The notes under the pieces: model-generated
Database searches by the model: none
What the model saw: the letters and a program-made list of their open reading frames with translations, nothing else
Told to the model about the DNA's origin: nothing
Part shown: piece by piece, positions 33,382-41,615 of the stretch
Layout: every line of letters starts with the position of its first letter
How positions within the stretch are numbered: the first letter of the stretch is position 1
Program-made: the position numbers and the translations under genes
DNA from: an uncultured Lachnospiraceae bacterium
GTDB taxonomy: Bacteria; Bacillota; Clostridia; Lachnospirales; Lachnospiraceae
Assembly (NCBI GenBank): GCA_902779395.1
Contig: CACZBK010000038.1
Coordinates: 1 to 41,615 of the forward strand
Direction of reading: 5' to 3'
DNA length: 41,615 nucleotides

Positions 33382-34307
33382 ACGAGTATATGCCTGAGGG
33401 GAATTATGGAAATGCAACGGTACAGAATACGGATATTGGCGGAGGGGACGGATCACGAATAAGATACACCAATGTGATCCTTACTATTATGCTGGCCGTA
33501 GCATTGGTCGTGGGAATCGTACTGATCGTTATGCTGGTACGTATCAGCAAAACAAGTGAAAAAAACAGCAGGATGATACTGGATATGTCTAAGGATCTTT
33601 CTTCGGTAGAAAATGAGGTAAGTGATATCTCAAGAACCGTGAATGATATCCTGGAGCAGGGATGCAGCGGGGCGGAGCCTGATGATCCGTTTGATCCTTA
33701 TGTTTATCCGGAGTATGGGGTGGAGAAGCCCGTTATCTATTTATACGGAGACGGAACAGATACATGCAGGCATGTTGAGCTTAAGCTGAAGAATGCTGAT
33801 ATGGAGGTGACATGGCCGAAGGCAGAAAATAACGGAAATATATACAGCTGGGATGTATATGCTGATGAGGATGGTACACTTACAGATAAAGATGGTACAG
33901 AATATTCTTATCTGTTCTGGGAGGCGGATGCTTACGGTGATCATTCTTTTGATGAAGGATTCTGTGTGGCCGGCAGTGATACGGCAGAGTTCTTAAAAGC
34001 TGTTTTATATGAAATGGGGCTTACTGACAAAGAGGCTAACGAGTTTATCGTGTACTGGCTTCCGAGAATGCAGGACAATGCTTATAATCTGATCAGTTTT
34101 AAAGGATTGGACCCTGATGATGAGTATAATTCGGATTTCGCCTTAAAGGTTACGGATGAAGCCGGAAATGAAGCAGAAAGCGTACTGCGTGTCATGATGG
34201 TCTGGAAAGCTTCGGATGAAGAAATTGAGATGACTCCCCAGAGCTTCGACGGCTTTGAGCGCAAGGGACTTACGGTAGTAGAGTGGGGCGGTACCGAAAT
34301 AAAGTGA
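33378..34307 (+). CDS. Single-pass membrane protein with conserved extracytoplasmic KPVIYLY domain
   Basis: 309 residues. A Gly-rich cytoplasmic tail of about 28 residues, one transmembrane helix (about 32-55) and a coiled coil (about 57-95) lead to an outer domain. This begins EKPVIYLYGDGTD and includes LTDKDGTEYSYLFWEAD, GFCVAGSDTAEFLKAVLYEM and KEANEFIVYWLPRMQDNAYN. The same domain is familiar from many secreted or membrane Clostridia proteins, usually with KPVIYLYP, but has no known function. Only two cysteines are present in the outer domain core. GGAGG precedes the ATG, and the start overlaps the cyclase stop. The gene ends before a strong convergent terminator. Confidence 0.75.
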   Translation: MNEYMPEGNYGNATVQNTDIGGGDGSRIRYTNVILTIMLAVALVVGIVLIVMLVRISKTSEKNSRMILDMSKDLSSVENEVSDISRTVNDILEQGCSGAEPDDPFDPYVYPEYGVEKPVIYLYGDGTDTCRHVELKLKNADMEVTWPKAENNGNIYSWDVYADEDGTLTDKDGTEYSYLFWEADAYGDHSFDEGFCVAGSDTAEFLKAVLYEMGLTDKEANEFIVYWLPRMQDNAYNLISFKGLDPDDEYNSDFALKVTDEAGNEAESVLRVMMVWKASDEEIEMTPQSFDGFERKGLTVVEWGGTEIK

Positions 34308-34332
34308 TACGGTAAAAAGTTATTGATACTTA

Positions 34333-34360
34333 AAAAGGCGGGTCATGCGACCCGCCTTTT
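34333..34360. terminator. Bidirectional rho-independent terminator
   Basis: A perfect 12-bp GC-rich stem (AAAAGGCGGGTC pairing with GACCCGCCTTTT) with loop ATGC. It lies between two convergent genes; the A and T tracts serve both directions. Confidence 0.95.
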
Positions 34361-34404
34361 ATATGAGCAGGGTTGACTCAGTCTTCCCTGCCCGATTGCC
34401 TTAT

Positions 34405-35424
34405 TTAGAACTTGCCTGCTTTAGCAGCCTCTTCGATAGAAACAGCTGTGGAAACAGTCATACCAACCATAGGGTTGTTGCCGGCTCCGATCAGACCCAT
34501 CATCTCAACGTGAGCGGGAACTGAAGAAGAACCTGCGAACTGTGCATCTGAATGCATACGTCCCATGGTATCGGTCATACCGTAAGAAGCGGGGCCTGCA
34601 GCCATGTTATCGGGATGCAGAGTACGTCCGGTACCGCCGCCAGATGCAACGGAGAAGTACTTCTTGCCTGCTTCAAGGCGCTCTTTCTTATAGGTACCTG
34701 CAACGGGATGCTGGAAACGGGTAGGGTTGGTTGAGTTACCGGTGATGGAAACGTCAACGTTCTCTTTCCACATTATAGCAACGCCTTCGCAGACATCGTT
34801 TGCACCGTAGCAGTTAACCTTTGCACGGGGTGACTCGGGATCCTTTGAATAGCACTTTCTGGAAACTTCCTTTACGGTGTTGGTATAAGGATCGTACTCG
34901 GTCTCGATAAAGGTGAAACCGTTGATACGGGAAATGATCTGTGCAGCATCTTTGCCCAGACCGTTAAGGATAACGCGGAGAGGCTTTTTACGAACCTTGT
35001 TAGCCTTCTCAGCGATACCGATAGCACCTTCTGCAGCTGCGAAGGACTCGTGACCTGCAAGGAATGCGAAGCACTCGGTCTCTTCCTCAAGGAGCATCTT
35101 GCCAAGGTTACCGTGGCCAAGACCTACCTTACGGGTATCTGCAACAGATCCGGGGATACAGAAAGCCTGAAGACCTTCACCGATTGCAGCAGCAGCATCA
35201 GCAGCCTTGCGGCAGCCCTTCTTGATAGCGATAGCTGCACCAACGGTGTAAGCCCATTTAGCATTTTCAAAGCAGATAGGCTGGATGCCTTCGATCAGAT
35301 GGTAGATATCAAGACCTGCATCCTTGGTGATCTTTTCTGCTTCATCGATGGAGCTGATGCCGTATTTGTTCAGAGCCTCAAGGATCTGCTTTTCTCTTCT
35401 TTCATATGATTCAAACTTTGCCAT
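34405..35424 (-). CDS. GGGtGRT protein
   Basis: 339 residues, soluble. It contains the name-giving motif SGGGTGRTLHPDNMAAGPAS in its C-terminal third, plus GLGHGNLGKMLLEEETECFA and GNSTNPTRFQHPVAGT. The family is widespread in anaerobic Bacillota and has no established function. AAGGAGG lies 10 nt before the ATG. It follows the NifU-like gene by about 20 nt on the same strand, an arrangement I recall as conserved, so an Fe-S or redox-related role is possible. The strong ribosome sites of this pair suggest high expression. Transcription ends at the 34333-34360 stem-loop. Confidence 0.9.
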   Translation of the reverse strand: MAKFESYERREKQILEALNKYGISSIDEAEKITKDAGLDIYHLIEGIQPICFENAKWAYTVGAAIAIKKGCRKAADAAAAIGEGLQAFCIPGSVADTRKVGLGHGNLGKMLLEEETECFAFLAGHESFAAAEGAIGIAEKANKVRKKPLRVILNGLGKDAAQIISRINGFTFIETEYDPYTNTVKEVSRKCYSKDPESPRAKVNCYGANDVCEGVAIMWKENVDVSITGNSTNPTRFQHPVAGTYKKERLEAGKKYFSVASGGGTGRTLHPDNMAAGPASYGMTDTMGRMHSDAQFAGSSSVPAHVEMMGLIGAGNNPMVGMTVSTAVSIEEAAKAGKF

Positions 35425-35444
35425 TTTGTATTATCCTCCTTATA

Positions 35445-36137
35445 TCACTCTTTACGAGGGTCGATAAGTCTGACCGCATCTGCCACACGTCCGTACTGTC
35501 CGGAAGCCTTCTCAACTGCCTTGACAGCGTCATCACCGGCTTTGATGAAGTCCATCATCTTGCCGAAGTTGATGTATTTGTAACCGATGATCTCATCGTT
35601 CTCGTCCAGAGCCAGATGAGTGATATAACCGTCGGTAAGCTCCAGATATCTGGGACCCTTTTCAAGGGTACCGTAGGTGGTACCTACCATTGAGCGTGCG
35701 CCCTTACCAAGGTCCTCAAGACCTGCACCGATCTGAAGTCCGTCCTCGGAGAATGCACTCTGGGTACGTCCGTAAACGATCTGAAGGAAGAGCTCTCTCA
35801 TAGCGGTATTGATGGCATCGCACACAAGGTCGGTGTTAAGAGCCTCAAGTACGGTAAGACCGGGAAGGATCTCACTTGCCATAGCTGCGGAATGTGTCAT
35901 ACCCGAGCAGCCGATGGTCTCAACCAGAGCTTCCTGGATGATACCGTCTTTTACATTGAGGGACAGCTTGCAGCAGCCCTGCTGGGGAGCACACCAGCCG
36001 ATACCGTGGGTGTAGCCGGAGATATCCTTAACCTCTTTAGCCTTAACCCATTTTGCTTCTTCCGGTATGGGAGCGGCGCCATGATGTACGCCCTGGTGAA
36101 CCGGACACATTGCCTTTACTTCTGTTGAATAGATCAT
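35445..36137 (-). CDS. Iron-sulfur cluster assembly scaffold-like protein (NifU/IscU N-terminal type)
   Basis: 230 residues from ATG 36137, where AAGGAGG sits 8 nt upstream. A longer open frame to 36230 has no ribosome site. WCAPQQGCCKLSLNV and VETIGCSGMTHSAAMASEIL parallel the IscU/NifU core, in which a GC-x-A segment precedes a helix ending TE. The cysteines at these places are candidate cluster ligands. It also has an unusual extra Cys-His segment near the N-terminus (MCPVHQGVHHG). The protein is longer than IscU and is followed by the GGGtGRT gene, so it is probably a specialised scaffold or Fe-S protein rather than the housekeeping one. Substrate proteins are unknown. Confidence 0.8.
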   Translation of the reverse strand: MIYSTEVKAMCPVHQGVHHGAAPIPEEAKWVKAKEVKDISGYTHGIGWCAPQQGCCKLSLNVKDGIIQEALVETIGCSGMTHSAAMASEILPGLTVLEALNTDLVCDAINTAMRELFLQIVYGRTQSAFSEDGLQIGAGLEDLGKGARSMVGTTYGTLEKGPRYLELTDGYITHLALDENDEIIGYKYINFGKMMDFIKAGDDAVKAVEKASGQYGRVADAVRLIDPRKE

Positions 36138-36221
36138 GTAAACGACCTCCTTATGAAGATTTAAATGTTTTACCTTAAATCCGAACAGAACGGTTTTAAG
36201 AAAAATGACACTCTGAAGGGG

Positions 36222-36250
36222 ATTATACAATAGAAAATGCAGGTTTGTAT
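36222..36250 (-). promoter_or_regulatory. Candidate promoter of the NifU-like/GGGtGRT operon
   Basis: A perfect TATAAT on the minus strand (36227-36222), with a weak -35 (ATACAA) 17 nt upstream. It leaves a leader of about 75 nt before ATG 36137; I see no riboswitch-like structure there. Confidence 0.4.
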
Positions 36251-36316
36251 AGATAGACTTGGGTTTGCCACACTTTACATGAGTTAGCGATATATAACCA
36301 TGTGAAATGATCGCAT

Positions 36317-36345
36317 TTGTTATAAGGAAGCCGTTATGTTATAAT
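36317..36345 (+). promoter_or_regulatory. Strong sigma-A promoter of the DUF4003 gene
   Basis: TTGTTA (36317-36322), a 17-nt spacer and perfect TATAAT (36340-36345). The start falls about 27 nt before ATG 36379, with the ribosome site AGGAGGG between. The divergent gap 36138-36378 otherwise holds only the minus-strand promoter. Confidence 0.75.
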
Positions 36346-36378
36346 CCATATATTCACATTTTTTAGGAGGGTTTAGGC

Positions 36379-37362
36379 ATGAATGCTAATGTAAGGAAAA
36401 AAATCGAACTTTTTGCAGAGAACAGGAGAAAGGTACATAAAGCTTTCAACTGGGACTGGGATATGATGAGTGTTGTATCGGGGCTTGTTTTTGCGGAAGC
36501 AGACCTGGAAGCCGATACGGATAAGATGAAGGAATGTGAAAAGATCCTTAAGAAAAAGACCAGTGTTTTTTCGGTATTCAGAAATACAGACAGTCTGCTT
36601 ATGCTCAGCAAGATGGCAATCAGTGATGATCCTGAAAAATACCTTGATACCATAATCGAACTGTACAATAAGATCAGCAGAGGGAAGATCTTTGATGACA
36701 GCTACATGGTGCTGGCTGCAATATTGCTGTATGATCAGAACAGGGTTGAAGATGCTGATGCACTTATCGAAAAGTATAAAGATATAATGAAGCGCATGAG
36801 CAAAGAGCATCCTATACTGACATCCGGTGAAGATAGACCGCTTGCAATGATGCTGGCTATGACCGATAAGGATGTGGATACCATCATTAAAGAGATGGAA
36901 GAGTGCTACAGCTATATGAAAAAGAACTTTAAGGGATATTCGGATCCTATACAGGGGCTTTCTCAGGTGCTGACTGTCACTGATGGCGACATGATCGAAA
37001 AGTGCGACAAGGTGATAGATATCTATAACAGATTTAAGGATCGTGGCATAAAGTACGGCAGGGAATACGAATTCACTTCACTCGGTGCCCTGATAGGTCT
37101 TGACGTTGATAAGGATGTGCTGATAGATGAGATACTTGAGGCTGATACGCTGCTGGCATCTTACAAAGGATTTGGTGCCTGGAACATGGATAAGACTACA
37201 AGGCTTATGTTTGCAGCCATCCTTACCGCACAGGAATATGAGAAGAACAGTACCGGCCTGTATGCCACTGCTATAGGAAGCTCACTGGCAATAGTGGTTG
37301 CCGAAGAGATCGCAATGATGATCGTTATCATCATGTGCGCAACAGCAGCAAATAATAACTGA
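36379..37362 (+). CDS. DUF4003 family protein
   Basis: 327 residues, helical. It resembles the DUF4003 family of uncharacterised Bacillota proteins, with LFAENRRKVHKAFNWDWDMM at the start, ILTSGEDRPLAMMLAMTD mid-protein and LYATAIGSSLAIVVAEE near the end. A short hydrophobic stretch closes the protein (IAMMIVIIMCATAANNN), perhaps a tail anchor. The pattern of repeated helical pairs suggests a protein-interaction scaffold. No catalytic motif is visible. AGGAGGG is 7 nt upstream of the ATG and a near-consensus promoter precedes it. It lies 28 nt before the giant surface protein gene and may be co-transcribed with it. Confidence 0.8.
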   Translation: MNANVRKKIELFAENRRKVHKAFNWDWDMMSVVSGLVFAEADLEADTDKMKECEKILKKKTSVFSVFRNTDSLLMLSKMAISDDPEKYLDTIIELYNKISRGKIFDDSYMVLAAILLYDQNRVEDADALIEKYKDIMKRMSKEHPILTSGEDRPLAMMLAMTDKDVDTIIKEMEECYSYMKKNFKGYSDPIQGLSQVLTVTDGDMIEKCDKVIDIYNRFKDRGIKYGREYEFTSLGALIGLDVDKDVLIDEILEADTLLASYKGFGAWNMDKTTRLMFAAILTAQEYEKNSTGLYATAIGSSLAIVVAEEIAMMIVIIMCATAANNN

Positions 37363-37390
37363 TTTAAAGGAACGAATGGGGGAAAAGCAA

Positions 37391-40300
37391 ATGAGGAAGA
37401 AAAAGACTTTAAAACGTATACTGGCATTCATTTTATCGCTTTCTCTGGTGATAGGTGATATCCCTATGATACCGAATGTAATGACAGCACAGGCTGCTGA
37501 TCCGGAAACACCGGATCCTGAGGTGTTTGGTGAGCTCAGTGATCTGCAGGTTATAAAGAGTGGAAACAATATACAATATTCATTTTCTTATACCGCACCG
37601 GAAGGAAAGACTCCATCGTACAGTGAGATTTGGTTTCAGAAGGGGAGTATGAATTCCACCCTGATGGATCCTACAGGCTTCTGTGATGCACGTTATAACA
37701 ATGGTGGATTTGTTTCCAGTACGATACCGGTCACATATAACGGAAACTATAAAGTGGATCATATAAGGATCGATTTTGCTGAAGATAATTCGGACAGTTT
37801 GTATTTTTATGACAACACATATGTATCAGAGGAAAAACTCGTTCTTGCTGAGGCTACCGAGTGTCAGATGGATCTTTCTGCATTGAGTGGTTCTTTGCAA
37901 GAAGCTGACACCGGGGATACGAGCGGTCCCGTCATATCCTTGACCGGAATTGAGATCACGCCGGATACGGTGGATCTGTCGGATAGCGACACTAAGGTTA
38001 AGGTCAATGTTCCTATCAGTGATGAGAGCGGAGTGGCTGAATGGTATATGGTAGTTACCGATGGGACTAATCTCAGGGCTCAGAATGGGGATTCTGTTTC
38101 AATGTATGGGGAAAGCTATGATAATGACAGTCAAAGCGGAACGGCAGAGGCTTATATCAATCTCGTGGGCAATTATCAGATACTTTATATCATCGCTTAT
38201 GACAAGAACGGAAATGAAGCTGTAGTATTTGATGACCGTTATAAGGAAACAGATTTTGCGGAAAATGATTATCTGGGGCTTTTGCGGGATATGTACAGTA
38301 AGCTGAATGATAAACATGCGGACAAGAGCTGTGATCTGAGTGGATACAAGTATACTGTTACTGATAAAGAAGGGTCAGATGAACCTCCGACATTTAAAGT
38401 GGAAGAATTCTCTGTCAATGGAAGATTTTTTGCTCTTACAGATAAAGTGGTGCTAAAAACTCCGATCACCGGACATTTGACAGATTGGCATGTCGGATTT
38501 GGAACTGATGACTGCACATATTCTTTTGATGCGAAGGGAAATTATACGGATAATGATTATTTTCCGACAGAATTCGGAGTTATGCATATCAAATACATCA
38601 CCGCGGAAAACTCCCGCGGAAAGAGATCCATATTGGTCAATTCAGCCGAGTATGCGGAAACTGTTCAGATCCCGGGAATAGATCTCGAGGAATATGACAG
38701 CTGCATTTATGAGGATCTGTCAGAGATAGAATGGGTTGTAGGTCTTAAGGATACGGGAAGTGGGATCGTTGCTTCCAGCGAAGATTTTTCTGCAGAAGGT
38801 GATGATAAAACAAGTATGTCAGTTGCTGCTCAGTATATGCAGGGTAGTACATATGCGGCAATGAGTACCGCTTCCGATGAGACTCACGATGCGGAATTCT
38901 TAAGTGAGTATTCGGATCACTTGTTCTGGGATATAACACTGCAGAACTATACTCAGACTGAGAATAATAAGATCAAAACATGGATACCCGTTCGGGGCGT
39001 AAAAGATGGCGGAAAGGTACTTATCCGTCATAAAAAACATGATAATACCATAGAGTTTTTTGATATAACGGTAAAGGATGGTCTGGCTTATCTTGAAATG
39101 GATGAATTTTCTCCGATACTGGTATCGTATAAAAACGATGATATAAAAGAACCGGATTTTGAAGAAATAGCCGAAAGAGTATATTTTGATAGTGTTTCAT
39201 TTGTGCCGGGGACATATTCAGCAAGGGTGTATGGTAATATGTCTTCATATTTGGATGATGATAATGACCGGAGCTTGTGGAATTCTTTATTGAAAACTCA
39301 ACTGGTCTTTCTTTATAAAGAAGATCCTGAAGGGGAACTTTTGTCTTATTCAGATGAGTATATCTCTGCTGAACAGATAGATGGAGAAGGATGGAATATA
39401 GCATATGTACCCTGGAATAAAAAGAGTTTATATGGGGGGTACAGCTATTACAAGTGTATTTTGGATGGCGTGAAAACGGGGAGTGGTATCGGTAAGGGGT
39501 TAAAGCCGGATACAACATATACCTGTTACGCATGCATCCGCGAAAATGACGATTCAGACTGCTATATAAGAAGCAACGGTTATACTTTTACGACCGGTAA
39601 TAAAATTGTCACACAATCAAAAATCAATGCATGGGATTTTAGCTCAGAGAATGGTTTTTTTGATAACAGAGTCAGTTTTATGTTGGATAATCAGGAAGAT
39701 GAGCGCATTGGAGGATTCTATCTTGGAAATGAACCGGAAAAAGCTAAGGAAGGACTAGAGGGTAATGTTATTATTACAGAAGATATCTATGATGAAATAA
39801 GTGATAATTATTCCTGTTATACCGAGCGGGAAACCGAAGAAGGATACGAATATGAATATCATCTTAATATTTCCCATTCTGTTACTGACGCGGATCTATA
39901 TGTTTTTGTGTATACGGGGAGTGAAGGTGATGATTATCTCACACCGGTAAAGTTGAATGATGAAAAAATATCAGTTCAACTGGAACAGCTAGAGCCGGGT
40001 GATTTTGATATCAAATTAAACGAAACACCGGGGAGCATAACGGTTGATGTGTCGGTGTCCGGCAATGGATGGGATATATCAAAGCTAAAGTGCAGAAGCT
40101 ATATTAAAGAATCGGGTAAAGATGCGGAAGCATATACGCATTATAAAGAAAATGCGGTATATGAAGATGACGAATATACAAAAGTTTTATGGGATAAAAA
40201 TGATGATGGCGTTAGTACAAAGTTCACTTTTTCTGCTGGTCAGCGTTTATGGAGGGAAATAGATGATGACGGTGAATATCTGGTCCTTGACAGAAATAAA

Positions 40301-41615
40301 CACTATGATGTCCGCGTTGTAGTCGGTAGATTTGGCAGTGACCTAAATGATGATGAGCTCTCATCGGCTACAATGTTCAGTAAAGAACAAAAGAACATGG
40401 AGTTCGGTGAAGATGTATGGGTGAACAGTTCGGAATTTGATGAAGGATTGTTTGAGCATATTAAAGTAGAGCTGGATTATCGCAGCGGGGAAGATAACAG
40501 CGGAAAAGGAACATTTTATGAAGATGATGGAGTATATCTGTCAGCTTTAAACCTGATAGACGGGATCCCCTCAGAAGAGAATACTTTCAGTGAAGAGATC
40601 ACAAGTCTGAAAGGTATACATTATCTAAAAAATATCACACGAATAGACATTTCTGGGACCGAGCTTAGTGACATAGACGAGATGACTACGCTTACAGGCT
40701 TAAGAAGTATATATTTATATGATAATAAGATAACCAAGCTGCCTGATCTCAGTAAAATGCAGCATCTTAATTATCTTGACCTGGATTGGAACTGGATCCC
40801 TGAAAGTGAAATAACTAAGGATAAATTACCTGATAGTCTCAGATTTGAAGAATATGATTCTGTCGATGAATTTATTTCTGCTACAAAAAAAGGTCAGTAT
40901 TCGGCAGACGAGTTAAGTGATTATACTGATAGTTATACATTGAATAATGCGACTGCAGATCATCCTTTCGAGCTGCATGTTAAGAATACTGCTCTTCCAA
41001 GCCTGAGATACAAACGTGGATACAGTTATTATCTCCTGCAGGCAGGAAATGAGTATAAAAATGAATACCGGATTGGATCGGATAGTGTTTATAGTAGTTA
41101 TTATTATGATAGCCGGGATGTTTTATCGCAGATATTAGATTTATTAAATATTAACGAGATAGTCAGATATGATTCTGATTATGAATTTAAGATCGATGAC
41201 CTGGCGGAGCTTGAAGGATTCGGATCAAAGACTGTTCCTTATCGACTTTATAAAGTTGATGTGACGATAACTAACGGATGGGCCGGCTATGACATCAGTT
41301 TAAAAGAGCGGGGCAGGAAGCTTGTTTTTTCAAACGAAGCTTTAGTGGATTATGGAGAAGCTGAAAAAAGTGAAGCAGTGGTTACAACTGCACCTTCAGT
41401 AAGGCAGCTTGTTTATAACGCAGAAGCACAGAAACTTGTGAGTGAAAACGGAGTGGCAGAAGGCGGAGAATTCAGATATGCCCTCAGTACGAATGGTGTA
41501 ACCGCACCTGCTGAAGGATTTAGTGAGTCTGTCCCCACCGCTACTGATGCCGGCACATATCATGTGTGGTACATGGTTGAAGCTGATACCGATCATGTGA
41601 GTACGGCGCCTGTAT
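37391..41615 (+). CDS. Giant secreted surface protein with leucine-rich repeats (C-terminus outside window)
   Basis: At least 1408 residues, open to the window edge. ATG 37391 has GGGGGA 8 nt upstream; an in-frame ATG at 37376 has AAAGGA and is an alternative. A Sec signal peptide is clear: basic MRKKKTLKR, a hydrophobic core, and likely cleavage after AQA in MTAQAADPE. Several beta-rich immunoglobulin-like segments follow, for example GIEITPDTVDLSDSDTKVKV. A short leucine-rich-repeat block lies at about residues 1075-1140 (ITRIDISGTELSDID, LRSIYLYDNKITKLP, LNYLDLDWNWIP). The visible end (LVYNAEAQKLVSENGVAEGG, DAGTYHVWYMVEADTDH) matches MBG-like repeats common in Clostridia adhesins, so more repeats probably follow. 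Likely an adhesin or cell-wall protein. Confidence 0.85.
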   Translation, partial: MRKKKTLKRILAFILSLSLVIGDIPMIPNVMTAQAADPETPDPEVFGELSDLQVIKSGNNIQYSFSYTAPEGKTPSYSEIWFQKGSMNSTLMDPTGFCDARYNNGGFVSSTIPVTYNGNYKVDHIRIDFAEDNSDSLYFYDNTYVSEEKLVLAEATECQMDLSALSGSLQEADTGDTSGPVISLTGIEITPDTVDLSDSDTKVKVNVPISDESGVAEWYMVVTDGTNLRAQNGDSVSMYGESYDNDSQSGTAEAYINLVGNYQILYIIAYDKNGNEAVVFDDRYKETDFAENDYLGLLRDMYSKLNDKHADKSCDLSGYKYTVTDKEGSDEPPTFKVEEFSVNGRFFALTDKVVLKTPITGHLTDWHVGFGTDDCTYSFDAKGNYTDNDYFPTEFGVMHIKYITAENSRGKRSILVNSAEYAETVQIPGIDLEEYDSCIYEDLSEIEWVVGLKDTGSGIVASSEDFSAEGDDKTSMSVAAQYMQGSTYAAMSTASDETHDAEFLSEYSDHLFWDITLQNYTQTENNKIKTWIPVRGVKDGGKVLIRHKKHDNTIEFFDITVKDGLAYLEMDEFSPILVSYKNDDIKEPDFEEIAERVYFDSVSFVPGTYSARVYGNMSSYLDDDNDRSLWNSLLKTQLVFLYKEDPEGELLSYSDEYISAEQIDGEGWNIAYVPWNKKSLYGGYSYYKCILDGVKTGSGIGKGLKPDTTYTCYACIRENDDSDCYIRSNGYTFTTGNKIVTQSKINAWDFSSENGFFDNRVSFMLDNQEDERIGGFYLGNEPEKAKEGLEGNVIITEDIYDEISDNYSCYTERETEEGYEYEYHLNISHSVTDADLYVFVYTGSEGDDYLTPVKLNDEKISVQLEQLEPGDFDIKLNETPGSITVDVSVSGNGWDISKLKCRSYIKESGKDAEAYTHYKENAVYEDDEYTKVLWDKNDDGVSTKFTFSAGQRLWREIDDDGEYLVLDRNKHYDVRVVVGRFGSDLNDDELSSATMFSKEQKNMEFGEDVWVNSSEFDEGLFEHIKVELDYRSGEDNSGKGTFYEDDGVYLSALNLIDGIPSEENTFSEEITSLKGIHYLKNITRIDISGTELSDIDEMTTLTGLRSIYLYDNKITKLPDLSKMQHLNYLDLDWNWIPESEITKDKLPDSLRFEEYDSVDEFISATKKGQYSADELSDYTDSYTLNNATADHPFELHVKNTALPSLRYKRGYSYYLLQAGNEYKNEYRIGSDSVYSSYYYDSRDVLSQILDLLNINEIVRYDSDYEFKIDDLAELEGFGSKTVPYRLYKVDVTITNGWAGYDISLKERGRKLVFSNEALVDYGEAEKSEAVVTTAPSVRQLVYNAEAQKLVSENGVAEGGEFRYALSTNGVTAPAEGFSESVPTATDAGTYHVWYMVEADTDHVSTAPV

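Noticed and set aside
36138-36378. Riboswitch or small RNA in the largest intergenic gap
   Set aside because: Two divergent promoter candidates account for the region and I could not find a conserved stem set or terminator.

Overview
The window (41,615 bp, moderate-to-low GC, strong AGGAGG-type ribosome sites, many ATGA start/stop overlaps) looks like chromosomal DNA of an anaerobic Bacillota, most likely a Lachnospiraceae/Butyrivibrio-type gut or rumen bacterium. Pointers are the CBM2-GH5 cellulase with an Asn-rich linker, the GGGtGRT/NifU-like gene pair, a DUF4003 protein, and the style of the large surface protein. The genus is inferred, not proven. No rRNA, tRNA, CRISPR array, insertion sequence or phage structural gene was seen. 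No stretch above about 250 bp lacks a gene.

Region 1 (1-1356): the tail of an unknown gene, an RsbW/SpoIIAB-type anti-sigma ATPase, and a convergent membrane histidine-kinase-like protein without a visible phosphoacceptor histidine.

Region 2 (1460-12807): the most unusual part. Eight same-strand genes encode an 80-aa tag-like protein, three paralogous AAA+ ATPases of the type found with extracellular contractile injection systems (Afp15/Pvc15-like), a 769-aa protein with a kinase-like (PI4K/HipA/actin-fragmin-kinase-like) catalytic signature, a GNAT-fold protein, and a 412-aa helical protein with a double-glycine-leader-like N-terminus. No sheath, tube or baseplate gene is present, so any injection system must be encoded elsewhere or the ATPases do another job. 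The 769-aa, 412-aa and (Region 4) 1229-aa proteins share a helical module ending in Y-x(n)-GRxR at about residues 150-200, which suggests one family of cargo or effector-like proteins.

Region 3 (12902-20743): a tightly overlapping operon of a membrane-bound PP2C (SpoIIE/RsbU-type) phosphatase, an unknown 485-aa protein, an alanine-racemase-family enzyme, a lipoprotein of the ABC substrate-binding fold, and a sensor-MFS protein broken by a frameshift near 18760-18778. It ends at a strong bidirectional terminator.

Region 4 (20764-27817): a surface cellulase on the minus strand, then a divergent two-gene operon (GNAT protein plus 1229-aa giant helical protein) that looks like a satellite of Region 2.

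Region 5 (27823-41615): housekeeping and envelope genes. These are three multi-pass membrane proteins (GT-C-like), a histidine phosphatase, a membrane GGDEF cyclase coupled to a surface protein, the GGGtGRT/NifU-like pair, a DUF4003 protein, and the first 1408 codons of a giant secreted LRR-containing surface protein that runs off the window.

Working model (inference): Regions 2 and 4 encode ATPases, acetyltransferase-fold partners and large effector-like substrates of one undescribed delivery or intracellular remodelling system. The flanking phosphatase and anti-sigma ATPase could supply partner-switching control.
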